Positions 7,199-15,704 of a stretch of 28,010 nucleotides of DNA are shown in pieces; the first letter of the stretch is position 1, and each line of letters begins with the position of its first letter. The notes under the pieces are model-generated. The model was not told the origin of the DNA. It saw only the letters and a program-made list of their open reading frames with translations, and did no database searches. The stretch lies in contig JAOZOT010000010.1 in the NCBI GenBank assembly GCA_029933115.1, forward strand, positions 1 to 28,010, in the 5' to 3' direction. A program made the position numbers and the translations under genes. The DNA comes from Anaerolineae bacterium. GTDB taxonomy: Bacteria; Chloroflexota; Anaerolineae; E26-bin7.

Positions 7199-10100
7199 AT
7201 GGGCGATCAATCACACAAAACGAGTGCCAAGCCGACCGGCGAGGCGACGAAAAAAATAAAGAACCCTGCACCGGTCGTGCAGGCCGTTCTGGAAGCCGAG
7301 CCGTTGGCCCTGTTTGCCGACCCGGTGCTACTCCAACGGGCCATGGCCGATCCGGGCGGGCTGCCGCCTGCGGCCATTTCCGGGTTGCAGCGCGCCGTCG
7401 GCAACCGGCGGGTGCAGGCCATGCTGACCCGCGCCGACCCGGCGGCCGACCTTGCGGCGCAGATACAGAAACAAGCCATCGAGGGTTACGCTGAGCGGCG
7501 AGCCGCGTCCGACGTTGCTGCGAGTGGGGTAGCGCAGCGTCGTACGGACGGTGGTGGTGGCGTCGAGTTGTCCACGGCGATGACCGAGGAGATCAACGAG
7601 GGGATGAGTCGGGGTGGTGGTCGGTTGCCGGAGGACATCCAGGCGGGGATGAAGCGCAACCTGGGTATCGCCAACCCGGAAGAGATCCAGGTGCACACCG
7701 ACGAGCAGGCGGACGCGCTCAGTCGGGCGTTGGGGGCGCGGGCCTTTACCACGGGGCGTCACATTTTCTTCCGACAGGGGGAATACGATCCCGGCAACAC
7801 CAAAGGCCGGGCTCTGCTCTATCACGAGGGGGTGCACACCGTTCAGCAGGGTGGGGTCAAGGGGGGTGCTCCGCAGGCCAAGATGGTGGTCAATCCTCCC
7901 GACGACCGGTACGAGCGGGAGGCGGAGGCTGTTGCGGAGCAGGCGGTGCTGGCTTCGGAGTCGGGCGGGCCTCGGTTTGTAGAGCCCGGCGCCAGGCCCA
8001 AGACCACGCCCCACATTTCGCAAAAGGACGATGAGGAAAGGGAGGAGGGGTACGGGCAACAGGCTGGGGTGGTAGTGGAACCGGTGATGGCCGGGCCGGT
8101 GGCCGGTGTTCAGCGGGAGAGGGGGGGCAAGGAGGAGCGGGAGGAGAAGGAAGAGGAGGTCAGGGAGGAGGAGAAGGAGCGAGAGCAGGAGGAGAGCGCG
8201 GAGGAGAAAGAGGAGCGGGAGAAGGAGGCCAAGGAGAAGGGGAAGGAAAGGGAAGAGGAATCCAAAGAAGAAACGAAAGAAAAGGGGGAAGCGGTTAAGG
8301 CTGAGGCGAAGGCCAGGGGTGAGGAGGAGGGCAAGCCCAAGGAGCAGAAGGCGCTTCCCAAGATACCGAAGGCGGCCGGGTTCACGCCGCCGCCGCCGAA
8401 GGTTGATGCGTCTGAGGTGGAGAGTATTGATGGGGATACGGCGGCGGCCGTCAAGTTTGACCCGGACGAATTCGAGTTTGAGGAGCCGGAGCAGGAGCCG
8501 TTGTTGCCCACCTGGGATCAGCTTGCCGAGGGGACTGTTCAACTCTCGATGGAGGAGGTACAGGAGGAGTATCGTATTCGGCTGGGGCTGGCAGCCGGTG
8601 ACCCGGCGGACTTTGAGGGCATTGACCTAACGCAAGGCTTTAACGTCGAACCGGGGGAGCCGACAGAGCCCACCAAGAGCGGGCCGGAGTTGGTCGGTGA
8701 GGCCCTGGGTAAGGGCATACTGGGGGGGCTTCGAGAAGGGGCGCAGAGCTGGGCCACCGACACCTTGCTGGAAGCGGCCACCGGCAAGATCAAATACGCC
8801 GATGGCCTGATCAACCTGGCCAAGATGGCCTACGACCCAAAGGCCTGGGTGCAGGACAACGTCTTCGCCATAGGGGACAGCTTTATGGCGGTGGGCAGTG
8901 CCTTTGCGGATATTGCCTCTGAGAGGACGCCCTTTGGTGTAGTGGCGGCCACGCTCGAAGCAGTTATCGCTATCATTGATTTCATCCAATCTATCATCGG
9001 CCTCATCAACCAGATTTTGACCATGTCGCTGTGGATATCCAAAGCGCTCGTTAGCGTGAGTAACTTTTTAGTGGCCACGCTGCCACCGATAGCCGTTATC
9101 ATTGCCTTTGTCCCGGTTTTCATATTCCTCTGGGTGCCCGGAGTTTTTTCTCCTATTGCCTCGTTTTTTTCCATTGCCATTAGCTGGTTGGATCCACTCA
9201 ACACGGTTATCAGTCAGGTCGGCACCATGCTGGGTCTTGTCAAGTTCCAGTTGCAGCCTTTTGCCATCTGGTACCGCACGCTGGATATGCTTGCCTACCA
9301 GGGTGATTCGGAGGAGATGGAGAAAAAGCAACAAAAGTTGATGGCCAACGTACAAGGTTTCGTGCAGTTCGCAACCACTCACACTTTGGAAAACGCGAAA
9401 AACAGCACTGTGAAGGGGATCAATAAACGGCGCGATCAAAGGAAAATCAAGAAATTAGAGGACCGGGCAGCAACCGGCGATGATCCTGACCTGCAGGCCA
9501 GAATTGCGGCTAAGAAGAAAGAGTTCGAGGAAAAATACGGTGAATCGGTTGATGATTTCCGAAGCAAATCCAAAAAGCAGCTAGCAATAGGGATGGCCAA
9601 AGCGGCCGTCGCAGCGCCGGCGATGGCACTAGGCAAGGCGCTTGGGATTGGGAAAAAGGAAGGAAAGTGGGCCCTCATCGGGATTCCCGGGGGCATTGTC
9701 GCGGTTGAGAAGGGTATGAGGGGCGACATCAAAGGCAAACCTTCTGCTTCCCGACAGGAAGTAGAAGGTGCCGCGGTTGAGAGGGGTGCGAGGGGCGACG
9801 TCGAAGGCAAACCTCCTGCTCCCCGACGGAGAGCAAGAGTTGTAGCGGTTATGAAGGGTTTGGGGGCTGCCATAAAAGCCGAAGCGGGAGAACTGGCGAA
9901 AAAATTTAAGGAACGCCGCAGCGAGGTCCAGCAGGAGCTGAGGAGGGAACAGGCGGTCGTCAGGGGAAGGTCTCAAAGGTGGGCGGAGAAGGTTGCGGAA
10001 AAGATCGGCCGGAGAACGGGGGCCGAACGGCCTGAAAGAGTGTCATCGCGGGGAAAATTACAAGCTAAAATAGAAAGAGCCACCGGGAAGGCAGAAAAGT

Positions 10101-13100
10101 GGATTGGCGAACCCGAACCGACCGAGACCCAGCAGAAGGCTGCGGCCAAAAAGGCCAAACATCTCACCGCTCAACGAGAGGCGGAGGCTGACGCACGGCG
10201 CAAGAGAGAGCGGGCTCAGGCTGCGCGTGAGGCGGCCGATGCTGCTGAGGAGCAAGCCCGGCAAAAGCGGCAAGATGCTCAAAGGGCAGCCAAGACCAAG
10301 GAGGATCGCGAGAAAGATGCCGAGCGCTTGAACAAGGAAGCGGCCGATGTTGGGGAGCAAGCCCGGCAGAAGCAGCAAGAGGCTCGAGAGGCGGCCGACG
10401 CAAAACGGCGTCACGAGGACGATGCCAGGCGCTTGCGTGATGAGGCGGCTGCTGTCGAACATGATGCTGTCAAGCAGCGTAAAAGGGCTGTTGGGGAAGA
10501 GCTAAAGCAGAGGCGTTTGGAGAAAGAAGCTGGTGAGAGTGAGGCTGCTGCCAAAGAGAAAAGCAATGAGGCGGACCGTTTGGAGGACGGGTTGAAAGAG
10601 GCGGAAAGCCGGGCAGCGGCTGTGAGAAAAGAAGCGGAGGATAAACAGCGGGAATTGAACGATGCCCGAGAAGCGGCCAGTAAGGCCAATCAACGCCTGG
10701 AAGAGGCGAAGCGTAGAAGAGATGAGGCGGAAGAGCATTGGGATAGAGCGGTGCACGACCCAAAGGGGAAGAAAAGCACGGCCTTAAGAAATCTTGAGTT
10801 GGCCGAGAGGAGGCTGTCGGCAGCTCAAGCGGAAGCGGATGCGGCAAACAAGCGCACGGCCAAGCTCAAATCGGAATTGGACGGGATAAACGCCAGGCGC
10901 CAGGAAGCCGAACTCGAGGCCAAACGGGAGAGAGAAGCGGCTGCTAAAGCCCGGCGGGAAGCGCATCAGCTAGAGGAGGACGCAGGTAGGAAGAGGAAAG
11001 AAGCGCGGGAGGCGAAGGAGCGACGCCAAGACTTCGAGAAGCAGGCAGAAAAACTGGCTAAGGATGCGATGGAGAAACGAGCGGCTGCAGAGCAAGCTCA
11101 ACAAGCTGCAGAGGACGCGGAAAAGCGGCGCAGAGAGTCCGAGGGGCAGGCAAAAGACCTGGATGATGTTGCGAAGAAGAAGCGAGAGGATGCAGGGAAA
11201 GCTCAACAGGATGCAGAGGACGCGGAAAGGCGACGCCAAGACCTCAAGCGCAGAATAAGCGAGCTTGAGCGTGAGGCCAGGAACAAAAGAGAAGAAGCAG
11301 AGTTGCACGAACAGACAGCCCGAGAATCTGAACTGATTGCCTTGAGAGAAGGTTATAGAGCCGAGCCTCCAGATGACAAAGACCTGGATGACTGGATTGA
11401 CAAGATTGGCAGATGGAAGATCAGCAAATGGCTAGATGAGCCTGTGTTTGGCGGACAGCGACACGGGCCGGGTATTATCGGAACCAATATCATCTCCTGG
11501 TTGATACAGACGCCCTGGGTAGACGAGGAATACAAAAAGGCCAGAGCAAAGACAGATCAGGCCCTCGCCTTGAGAGAAGAGGGGCGCTATCAGGAGGCTT
11601 TGGACATAGTGAAAGACCTGGACGCGAAATCCTGGCAAAAGAGGGCCGACAGCCTCAAAGGGCTCCTGGGACCCCGTTGGGGGAGGGAGGAAACGATTGC
11701 TAATTTTGAGAAGCTGGCGAATGACATAAGAAGCTTCTACGTCTACGATCCGAGCAAACCTCCCCCCTCCGTCGGGCAAAGATTAAAGCTCCTGCTCAAT
11801 ACACTCACCCCGGGCCTTCCCGCCGGCGCGGCAAGAGTCAACGCCGGTGCAACAGCCTTTGTTGTCACGCTCATAGAAAGGGTGGGGGAAGATGTCGAGA
11901 CCCCCGTCCAGGATGAGATCGCGGATTTCCCACAAGGTGAGGATAAAGTTGAGAAGGATTATTACAGTCTTTTACCGGCCGCCCAGGGGCCGATAAGCCT
12001 GGCCGTGCGGCCCAAGCCCGTGGAGTTCGAGGTCAACGGTGTGAAGCGCACCTACACGCCCAGATACTTCAAAGTGGACAAATACGAAGAGGAAGGTCTG
12101 ACCAGGTACGAGGTGTGGATAGGGTACGAGTCAACGCTGCAGTTTACCAGCGCGCCGGTGACCGCTGCCATTCTTGGCGAGAAATATCGCTATGAGATCA
12201 AGACCGATGGCGGTCTTAGAAAGAATATCCCCTTCATCCCCACTGGCGGCTCTCTTCCGAGCCTATCGGATGTAGTGCGAGGGCTTCTTGGGGGGAATGC
12301 CTCCCTTATCTTCGCTACCGGCCTGCCCCCTGGGCTGGGATTAAGCAGCAACGGCGGCACTGCCACCCTCGAAGGCACACCGACCGCCGCAGGCAATTAC
12401 GACGTCGTCCTGAGAGCAGAGGATAGAGCCGGATTTAGTGCTACCCAGTCCTTCAAGCTGACGGTCAGGGCGCGCCCCCAATTCACCAGTACGCCGGAGA
12501 CAACGACTGCCTACAAAGGTGAGGAATACAACTATGCCATATCTGCTACCGACCCGGACACGGTAGGCAGTCGGTTGACCATCACCGCCCCTACCAAGCC
12601 CGATTGGTTGAGCCTGACCGACAACGGCGATGGCACCGCCACCCTCACAGGCACGCCGACCGATGAGCATGTGGGCGATCATACGGTTGAATTGAAAGTG
12701 GAGGACGATTATGGATTTACCGCTACCCAAAGCTTTACCTTGAAGGTGACCGAGCCGGCGCAGCCGAAGCGGGCTGGTGACGAGGGCCCGGAAACGACCG
12801 TACAGGGGAAGAAGGAAGGGTGGGGAACGCTCCCGGCAGGGCAGTCGCCGGTGGTGCAACGCCAACCGGCGGACGAAGCACGAGAGGAGGAAGAGGAAGA
12901 CGAGGGTTTCATTTCCGACGCCGACATTGCCTATCAGAAGCAGTTGGCGGCCCGCGCCACGCTGCTCGAGGTGGCTCCTGAGCCGCCGCCGAACATGATT
13001 GAGCGGGTGCAGGGTGCGGCCCTGGCCTACGAGGCGGTTGACGCCGAAGAATACGACCTTGCGCTGCAGCAGCAACAGATAGGGGCGCTGATGGAGCACG

Positions 13101-13750
13101 GGCAAGGTCAGATGGTAGAGTTGGAGGGTGCTCAGAAGCTGACCGCGGTCAACAAGCAGGGTGTGGACGCCCAGATTCAGGATGCGGAGACCCAGATGGA
13201 GGCGCAGGATCAGATGCAGGCGGTGTTGAGCGCGCAGGAGGGTCAGGCCAAAGAGACTGCCCAGAAGGGGGCGGAGGGGCAGAATATCATTTCCAAGATA
13301 TTCGGTCAGATCATGTCGGCGTTTGGGTTTGGTTCTGCGCAGGGGGCCGGTGATAATGGGGCGCAGAGTCAGTCTGGGGCGATGAAGTCTGGGGTGCAGG
13401 AGACTTCCAAGGCGACCGGTGGGGCGGCCGAGGCGACCAAGGCGGGGCAGAGCAGTGTTGCCAGTAGCCAGGCTCGGACGATGAAGGTCAAGGAGGGGGC
13501 GGAGGGTGCGCGTCAGGAGTTGGATGCTCTGGAGGACAAGTTGGCTGCGGACAGGGAGGAGAATCAGGAAGGTTTGGCGGAGTTGGGTGAAGCGGCGGTC
13601 ATGAACGAGGGGGATTTGGAGAGTGTGCGTGCGGAGAAGGAGCGATTGAGGGAGGAGCACATGCAGGCTGTGGCGGAGGCGGAGATGTGGGCGGAGGAGC
13701 ATCGTTTCATCCGGGAGGAGATCTTTTTCCAACTGGAATCCGAGTTGTAA
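7199..13750 (+). CDS. Giant DUF4157 multidomain protein (2183 aa), eCIS-associated
   Basis: A composite protein, readable in this order. Residues 62-76 are the motif GLQRAVGNRRVQAML. Residues about 140-218 are a DUF4157 domain with a zinc-protease-like HEGVH at 209-213. Residues about 308-400 are a Glu/Lys/Arg low-complexity stretch. Residues about 580-680 are strongly hydrophobic with several possible membrane-inserting helices. Next come a 24-residue tandem repeat (9701-9868) and about 500 residues of Ala/Glu/Arg/Lys coiled coil (to about 11330). Two putative Ig-like (He_PIG/cadherin-like) modules follow at about 1645-1757 and 1760-1851, then a helical, Gln-rich C-terminus. DUF4157 is a known associate of eCIS loci. 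The protein may be a cargo toxin, a scaffold or an unorthodox length ruler; the sequence does not decide. No frameshift seen. Confidence 0.85.
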   Translation: MGDQSHKTSAKPTGEATKKIKNPAPVVQAVLEAEPLALFADPVLLQRAMADPGGLPPAAISGLQRAVGNRRVQAMLTRADPAADLAAQIQKQAIEGYAERRAASDVAASGVAQRRTDGGGGVELSTAMTEEINEGMSRGGGRLPEDIQAGMKRNLGIANPEEIQVHTDEQADALSRALGARAFTTGRHIFFRQGEYDPGNTKGRALLYHEGVHTVQQGGVKGGAPQAKMVVNPPDDRYEREAEAVAEQAVLASESGGPRFVEPGARPKTTPHISQKDDEEREEGYGQQAGVVVEPVMAGPVAGVQRERGGKEEREEKEEEVREEEKEREQEESAEEKEEREKEAKEKGKEREEESKEETKEKGEAVKAEAKARGEEEGKPKEQKALPKIPKAAGFTPPPPKVDASEVESIDGDTAAAVKFDPDEFEFEEPEQEPLLPTWDQLAEGTVQLSMEEVQEEYRIRLGLAAGDPADFEGIDLTQGFNVEPGEPTEPTKSGPELVGEALGKGILGGLREGAQSWATDTLLEAATGKIKYADGLINLAKMAYDPKAWVQDNVFAIGDSFMAVGSAFADIASERTPFGVVAATLEAVIAIIDFIQSIIGLINQILTMSLWISKALVSVSNFLVATLPPIAVIIAFVPVFIFLWVPGVFSPIASFFSIAISWLDPLNTVISQVGTMLGLVKFQLQPFAIWYRTLDMLAYQGDSEEMEKKQQKLMANVQGFVQFATTHTLENAKNSTVKGINKRRDQRKIKKLEDRAATGDDPDLQARIAAKKKEFEEKYGESVDDFRSKSKKQLAIGMAKAAVAAPAMALGKALGIGKKEGKWALIGIPGGIVAVEKGMRGDIKGKPSASRQEVEGAAVERGARGDVEGKPPAPRRRARVVAVMKGLGAAIKAEAGELAKKFKERRSEVQQELRREQAVVRGRSQRWAEKVAEKIGRRTGAERPERVSSRGKLQAKIERATGKAEKWIGEPEPTETQQKAAAKKAKHLTAQREAEADARRKRERAQAAREAADAAEEQARQKRQDAQRAAKTKEDREKDAERLNKEAADVGEQARQKQQEAREAADAKRRHEDDARRLRDEAAAVEHDAVKQRKRAVGEELKQRRLEKEAGESEAAAKEKSNEADRLEDGLKEAESRAAAVRKEAEDKQRELNDAREAASKANQRLEEAKRRRDEAEEHWDRAVHDPKGKKSTALRNLELAERRLSAAQAEADAANKRTAKLKSELDGINARRQEAELEAKREREAAAKARREAHQLEEDAGRKRKEAREAKERRQDFEKQAEKLAKDAMEKRAAAEQAQQAAEDAEKRRRESEGQAKDLDDVAKKKREDAGKAQQDAEDAERRRQDLKRRISELEREARNKREEAELHEQTARESELIALREGYRAEPPDDKDLDDWIDKIGRWKISKWLDEPVFGGQRHGPGIIGTNIISWLIQTPWVDEEYKKARAKTDQALALREEGRYQEALDIVKDLDAKSWQKRADSLKGLLGPRWGREETIANFEKLANDIRSFYVYDPSKPPPSVGQRLKLLLNTLTPGLPAGAARVNAGATAFVVTLIERVGEDVETPVQDEIADFPQGEDKVEKDYYSLLPAAQGPISLAVRPKPVEFEVNGVKRTYTPRYFKVDKYEEEGLTRYEVWIGYESTLQFTSAPVTAAILGEKYRYEIKTDGGLRKNIPFIPTGGSLPSLSDVVRGLLGGNASLIFATGLPPGLGLSSNGGTATLEGTPTAAGNYDVVLRAEDRAGFSATQSFKLTVRARPQFTSTPETTTAYKGEEYNYAISATDPDTVGSRLTITAPTKPDWLSLTDNGDGTATLTGTPTDEHVGDHTVELKVEDDYGFTATQSFTLKVTEPAQPKRAGDEGPETTVQGKKEGWGTLPAGQSPVVQRQPADEAREEEEEDEGFISDADIAYQKQLAARATLLEVAPEPPPNMIERVQGAALAYEAVDAEEYDLALQQQQIGALMEHGQGQMVELEGAQKLTAVNKQGVDAQIQDAETQMEAQDQMQAVLSAQEGQAKETAQKGAEGQNIISKIFGQIMSAFGFGSAQGAGDNGAQSQSGAMKSGVQETSKATGGAAEATKAGQSSVASSQARTMKVKEGAEGARQELDALEDKLAADREENQEGLAELGEAAVMNEGDLESVRAEKERLREEHMQAVAEAEMWAEEHRFIREEIFFQLESEL
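9701..9868 (+). repeat. 72-bp tandem repeat inside the giant protein
   Basis: Two full units begin at 9701 and 9773, and a partial third at 9845, each opening with GCGGTT. They encode 24-residue units of the type AVEKGMRGDIKGKPSASRQE and AVERGARGDVEGKPPAPRRR, then AVMKGLG. The spacing is exact, so this is an in-frame duplication. It links the hydrophobic part to the coiled coil and is basic and proline-containing, hence probably a flexible linker. Confidence 0.8.
10180..11330 (+). repeat. Imperfect 35-36-codon coiled-coil repeats in the giant protein
   Basis: The coiled-coil part is built from diverged units. GCTCAACA followed by GCAGAGGACGCGGAAA occurs at 11096 and again at 11201, 105 bases apart. 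A similar pair beginning AGCAAGCCCGGCA occurs near 10250 and 10357. A period near 35-36 residues equals five heptads, which keeps the helix register. This points to growth of a long rod by internal duplication. Confidence 0.6.
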
Positions 13751-13769
13751 TGAAGCTGCGAGGGAACGA

Positions 13770-14825
13770 ATGAGCAGTAAACTGAAGGAACAACTGGCCG
13801 AACTGGACCGTCAGATCGAAGCCATGCGGGCTGCCGGGAACCGCGCCGGAGAAGCGGCCGCTCACGCGCAAAAGGCGCTCCTCTACGCCCTTTCCATGGA
13901 CTTGCAGGCGGCGGCCCAGGAAATCGCCAAAGCCGGTGTGCTGGCGGAGGAGGAGGGCGAGGTTGAAGCTTTGGCCCGGGCTCACCTTGGCCGGGGTAAA
14001 GCGTTGTTGAACCGGCCTGGCCAGCGCAAGGAGGCCCGGGACGCACTCTCCAAGGCGGCGGCGTTGTACCATACGCTGGAGGACCCTTCTGGAGAGGCCG
14101 AAGCCCTCAAGGAACTGGCCAACCTGGACATCGCGGCCGGCGATTTCCAAGGCGCAATGGAGCACATCAATAAGGCTATTGCTGTGCTCGAGGAGGGGGG
14201 AGCGGACGAGCCGGAACGCACGATCGAATTGTATCAGATGCGCTCAAGCTGTCACTTGCTCCTGGGTGACCTGGATGCGGCCTTGGCCGACCTGGACACG
14301 GCCCTGGACCTGGCTCAGCAAAGCGAGGACAGCGCGCTCGCCCTGCAAATTCGTGTGCAGCAGTATACGTTACAGAGCTTGCTGGCCGGGGGCACATCCT
14401 CCGAGCAACTCGCGGCTCTTTTGCAGGAAGCGCAGCAGGCCGGAAACTTGCAGGCCACGGCGGATATCCGCTTGCAGCAGGCGGCCAAGTCCTTTTGGGC
14501 AGGGCAGTACCGCCAGGCCCTGGAGCAGGCCCAGGCGGCGCGGCAGGCGGCGCGAGAGGCCGACGATCTCACCAAATTCATGCGCTACCTCTCGGCCTCG
14601 CTGCTCATGGCCGAGGCACAGGAGAGGCTGGAAGACCGCCCCGGGGTCCTGGCCACGCTGCTCACCTGCAAGGTGTACCTGGAAACGCACCTGGGGCCGG
14701 AGGTGGGACGCGCTATGAGCATGGTGCTGGACGCCCTGGAGCAGCGCTGGGGGCGGGAGGGCCTGGCAGAAGCCGTCCGCATCTACCAGCAACGGGCGCA
14801 GGAACAAGGCCCCTACCAGGTGTGA
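13770..14825 (+). CDS. TPR-repeat protein in the cargo block
   Basis: A 351-residue all-helical protein with tetratricopeptide repeats, for example AEALKELANLDIAAGDFQGA with AMEHINKAIAVLEE, and QMRSSCHLLLGDLDAALADL with DTALDLAQ; a further pair lies near RLQQAAKSFWAGQYRQALEQ. TPR solenoids bind peptides or helices of partner proteins. There is no signal peptide. The start at 13770 has GAGGG six bases upstream, 19 nt after the giant protein's stop. Between the giant DUF4157 protein and the peptidase-like protein, a role as chaperone or adaptor that holds cargo before loading is attractive, but is only inferred from position. No enzymatic motif is seen. Confidence 0.85.
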   Translation: MSSKLKEQLAELDRQIEAMRAAGNRAGEAAAHAQKALLYALSMDLQAAAQEIAKAGVLAEEEGEVEALARAHLGRGKALLNRPGQRKEARDALSKAAALYHTLEDPSGEAEALKELANLDIAAGDFQGAMEHINKAIAVLEEGGADEPERTIELYQMRSSCHLLLGDLDAALADLDTALDLAQQSEDSALALQIRVQQYTLQSLLAGGTSSEQLAALLQEAQQAGNLQATADIRLQQAAKSFWAGQYRQALEQAQAARQAAREADDLTKFMRYLSASLLMAEAQERLEDRPGVLATLLTCKVYLETHLGPEVGRAMSMVLDALEQRWGREGLAEAVRIYQQRAQEQGPYQV

Positions 14826-14854
14826 TGGTTCTACAGGCTTGAGGGAAGAAAAAC

Positions 14855-15655
14855 ATGAGCGGGAAAAAAGTGTTAGTCAGGAGGCGCCGCACAAAGCGGC
14901 GTCGTAGGAAAGGCGACGAGGAGCGCGGGGCGCGCCGGGTGGCCGGCCCCGGGGCGGACACGTCCGGGTTGGCCGGCCTCCAGCAGCGCGTCGGCAACCG
15001 GGCCGTGCAGCGCCTGCTGGCCCGGCCTGTTGCTCAGGGCTCCTCGGAGCCCGAGCGCGAGGCCATCGCCAGGCAGGTGGTAGAGCCCGGCGAGGGAGTC
15101 CAGGTCCCCAGTGGGCCGGATTGGGTCGCTGCCTTCCCGGTCAGTGCCTCGCTGCGCGACCTCCACGTCACTTTTGAGGCTCAGGTGCGCCGTTTCGTCG
15201 AGGCGCTGGAGGAGGCCGGAGCCACCGTGGAGATTTTGACCACCCGATGGTCGCCGGAAGCCGCCTATCTCATCCACTGGGCCTGGAGGATCGCCAGGGA
15301 AAACTATGACCCGCGCCAGGTGCCGGCCATGGAGGGGGTGAACATCGCCTGGTGGCACGGGGACGTACTTTCCTCGCGGGAGGCGGCGCAAGAGATGATC
15401 GAGGCCTACGGCCTGGATACCCGCGAGGTTGCGCCTTCCCTCAACTCCCCACATATCGAGGGCAATGCCGTAGATATGCGTATCTTTTGGGAGGGGAACG
15501 TCCCCGTCAGGGACTCTGGCGGCATCGAGCACCTGATTGCCTCTGAGGCCGCAGATGGAATTGACCGCGAGTTGCTGGCGGTGGCCAGGACCTACGGGTT
15601 GGTCCCCGCCGCCTCCGGGGGAGATTGGCTCCACTGGTCCACGGATGGAAGGTGA
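14855..15655 (+). CDS. Putative M15-type peptidase with eCIS-type N-terminal motif (candidate effector)
   Basis: A 266-residue protein. Residues 8-20 are a dense Arg/Lys cluster, followed by GLQQRVGNRAVQRLL (41-55), the motif also found in the two DUF4157 proteins on either side. The C-terminal half has the zinc-site pattern of the M15 / D-Ala-D-Ala carboxypeptidase fold: SPHIEGNAVDM (198-208), giving ligands H200 and D207, and DWLHW (257-261), giving H260. The family usually has Glu before W-x-H; here it is Asp. Such enzymes cut peptidoglycan stem peptides or small peptides. There is no signal peptide, so export by the injection particle is plausible. ATG 14855 follows a GAGGGAAGA stretch. 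An inactive or non-peptidoglycan enzyme is possible. Confidence 0.72.
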   Translation: MSGKKVLVRRRRTKRRRRKGDEERGARRVAGPGADTSGLAGLQQRVGNRAVQRLLARPVAQGSSEPEREAIARQVVEPGEGVQVPSGPDWVAAFPVSASLRDLHVTFEAQVRRFVEALEEAGATVEILTTRWSPEAAYLIHWAWRIARENYDPRQVPAMEGVNIAWWHGDVLSSREAAQEMIEAYGLDTREVAPSLNSPHIEGNAVDMRIFWEGNVPVRDSGGIEHLIASEAADGIDRELLAVARTYGLVPAASGGDWLHWSTDGR

Positions 15656-15704
15656 GGGCGTGGAGCGTGAGGTTGGCCCGTAAAACGGGAGGAGGACAAA
15701 GACA

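Noticed and set aside
4960..7200. 746-codon open frame antisense to the ATPase gene
   Set aside because: Rich in Gly, Gln, Val and Arg without any domain; the plus strand encodes a clear AAA+ protein with Walker motifs. High GC leaves long antisense frames open.
7328..8542. 404-codon antisense frame with poly-Leu stretches
   Set aside because: Its leucine runs are the complement of the Glu/Lys/Arg-rich part of the giant protein.
12341..13732. 463-codon antisense frame
   Set aside because: Leu/Arg-rich mirror of the Ig-like and Gln-rich C-terminal part of the giant protein; no start signal.
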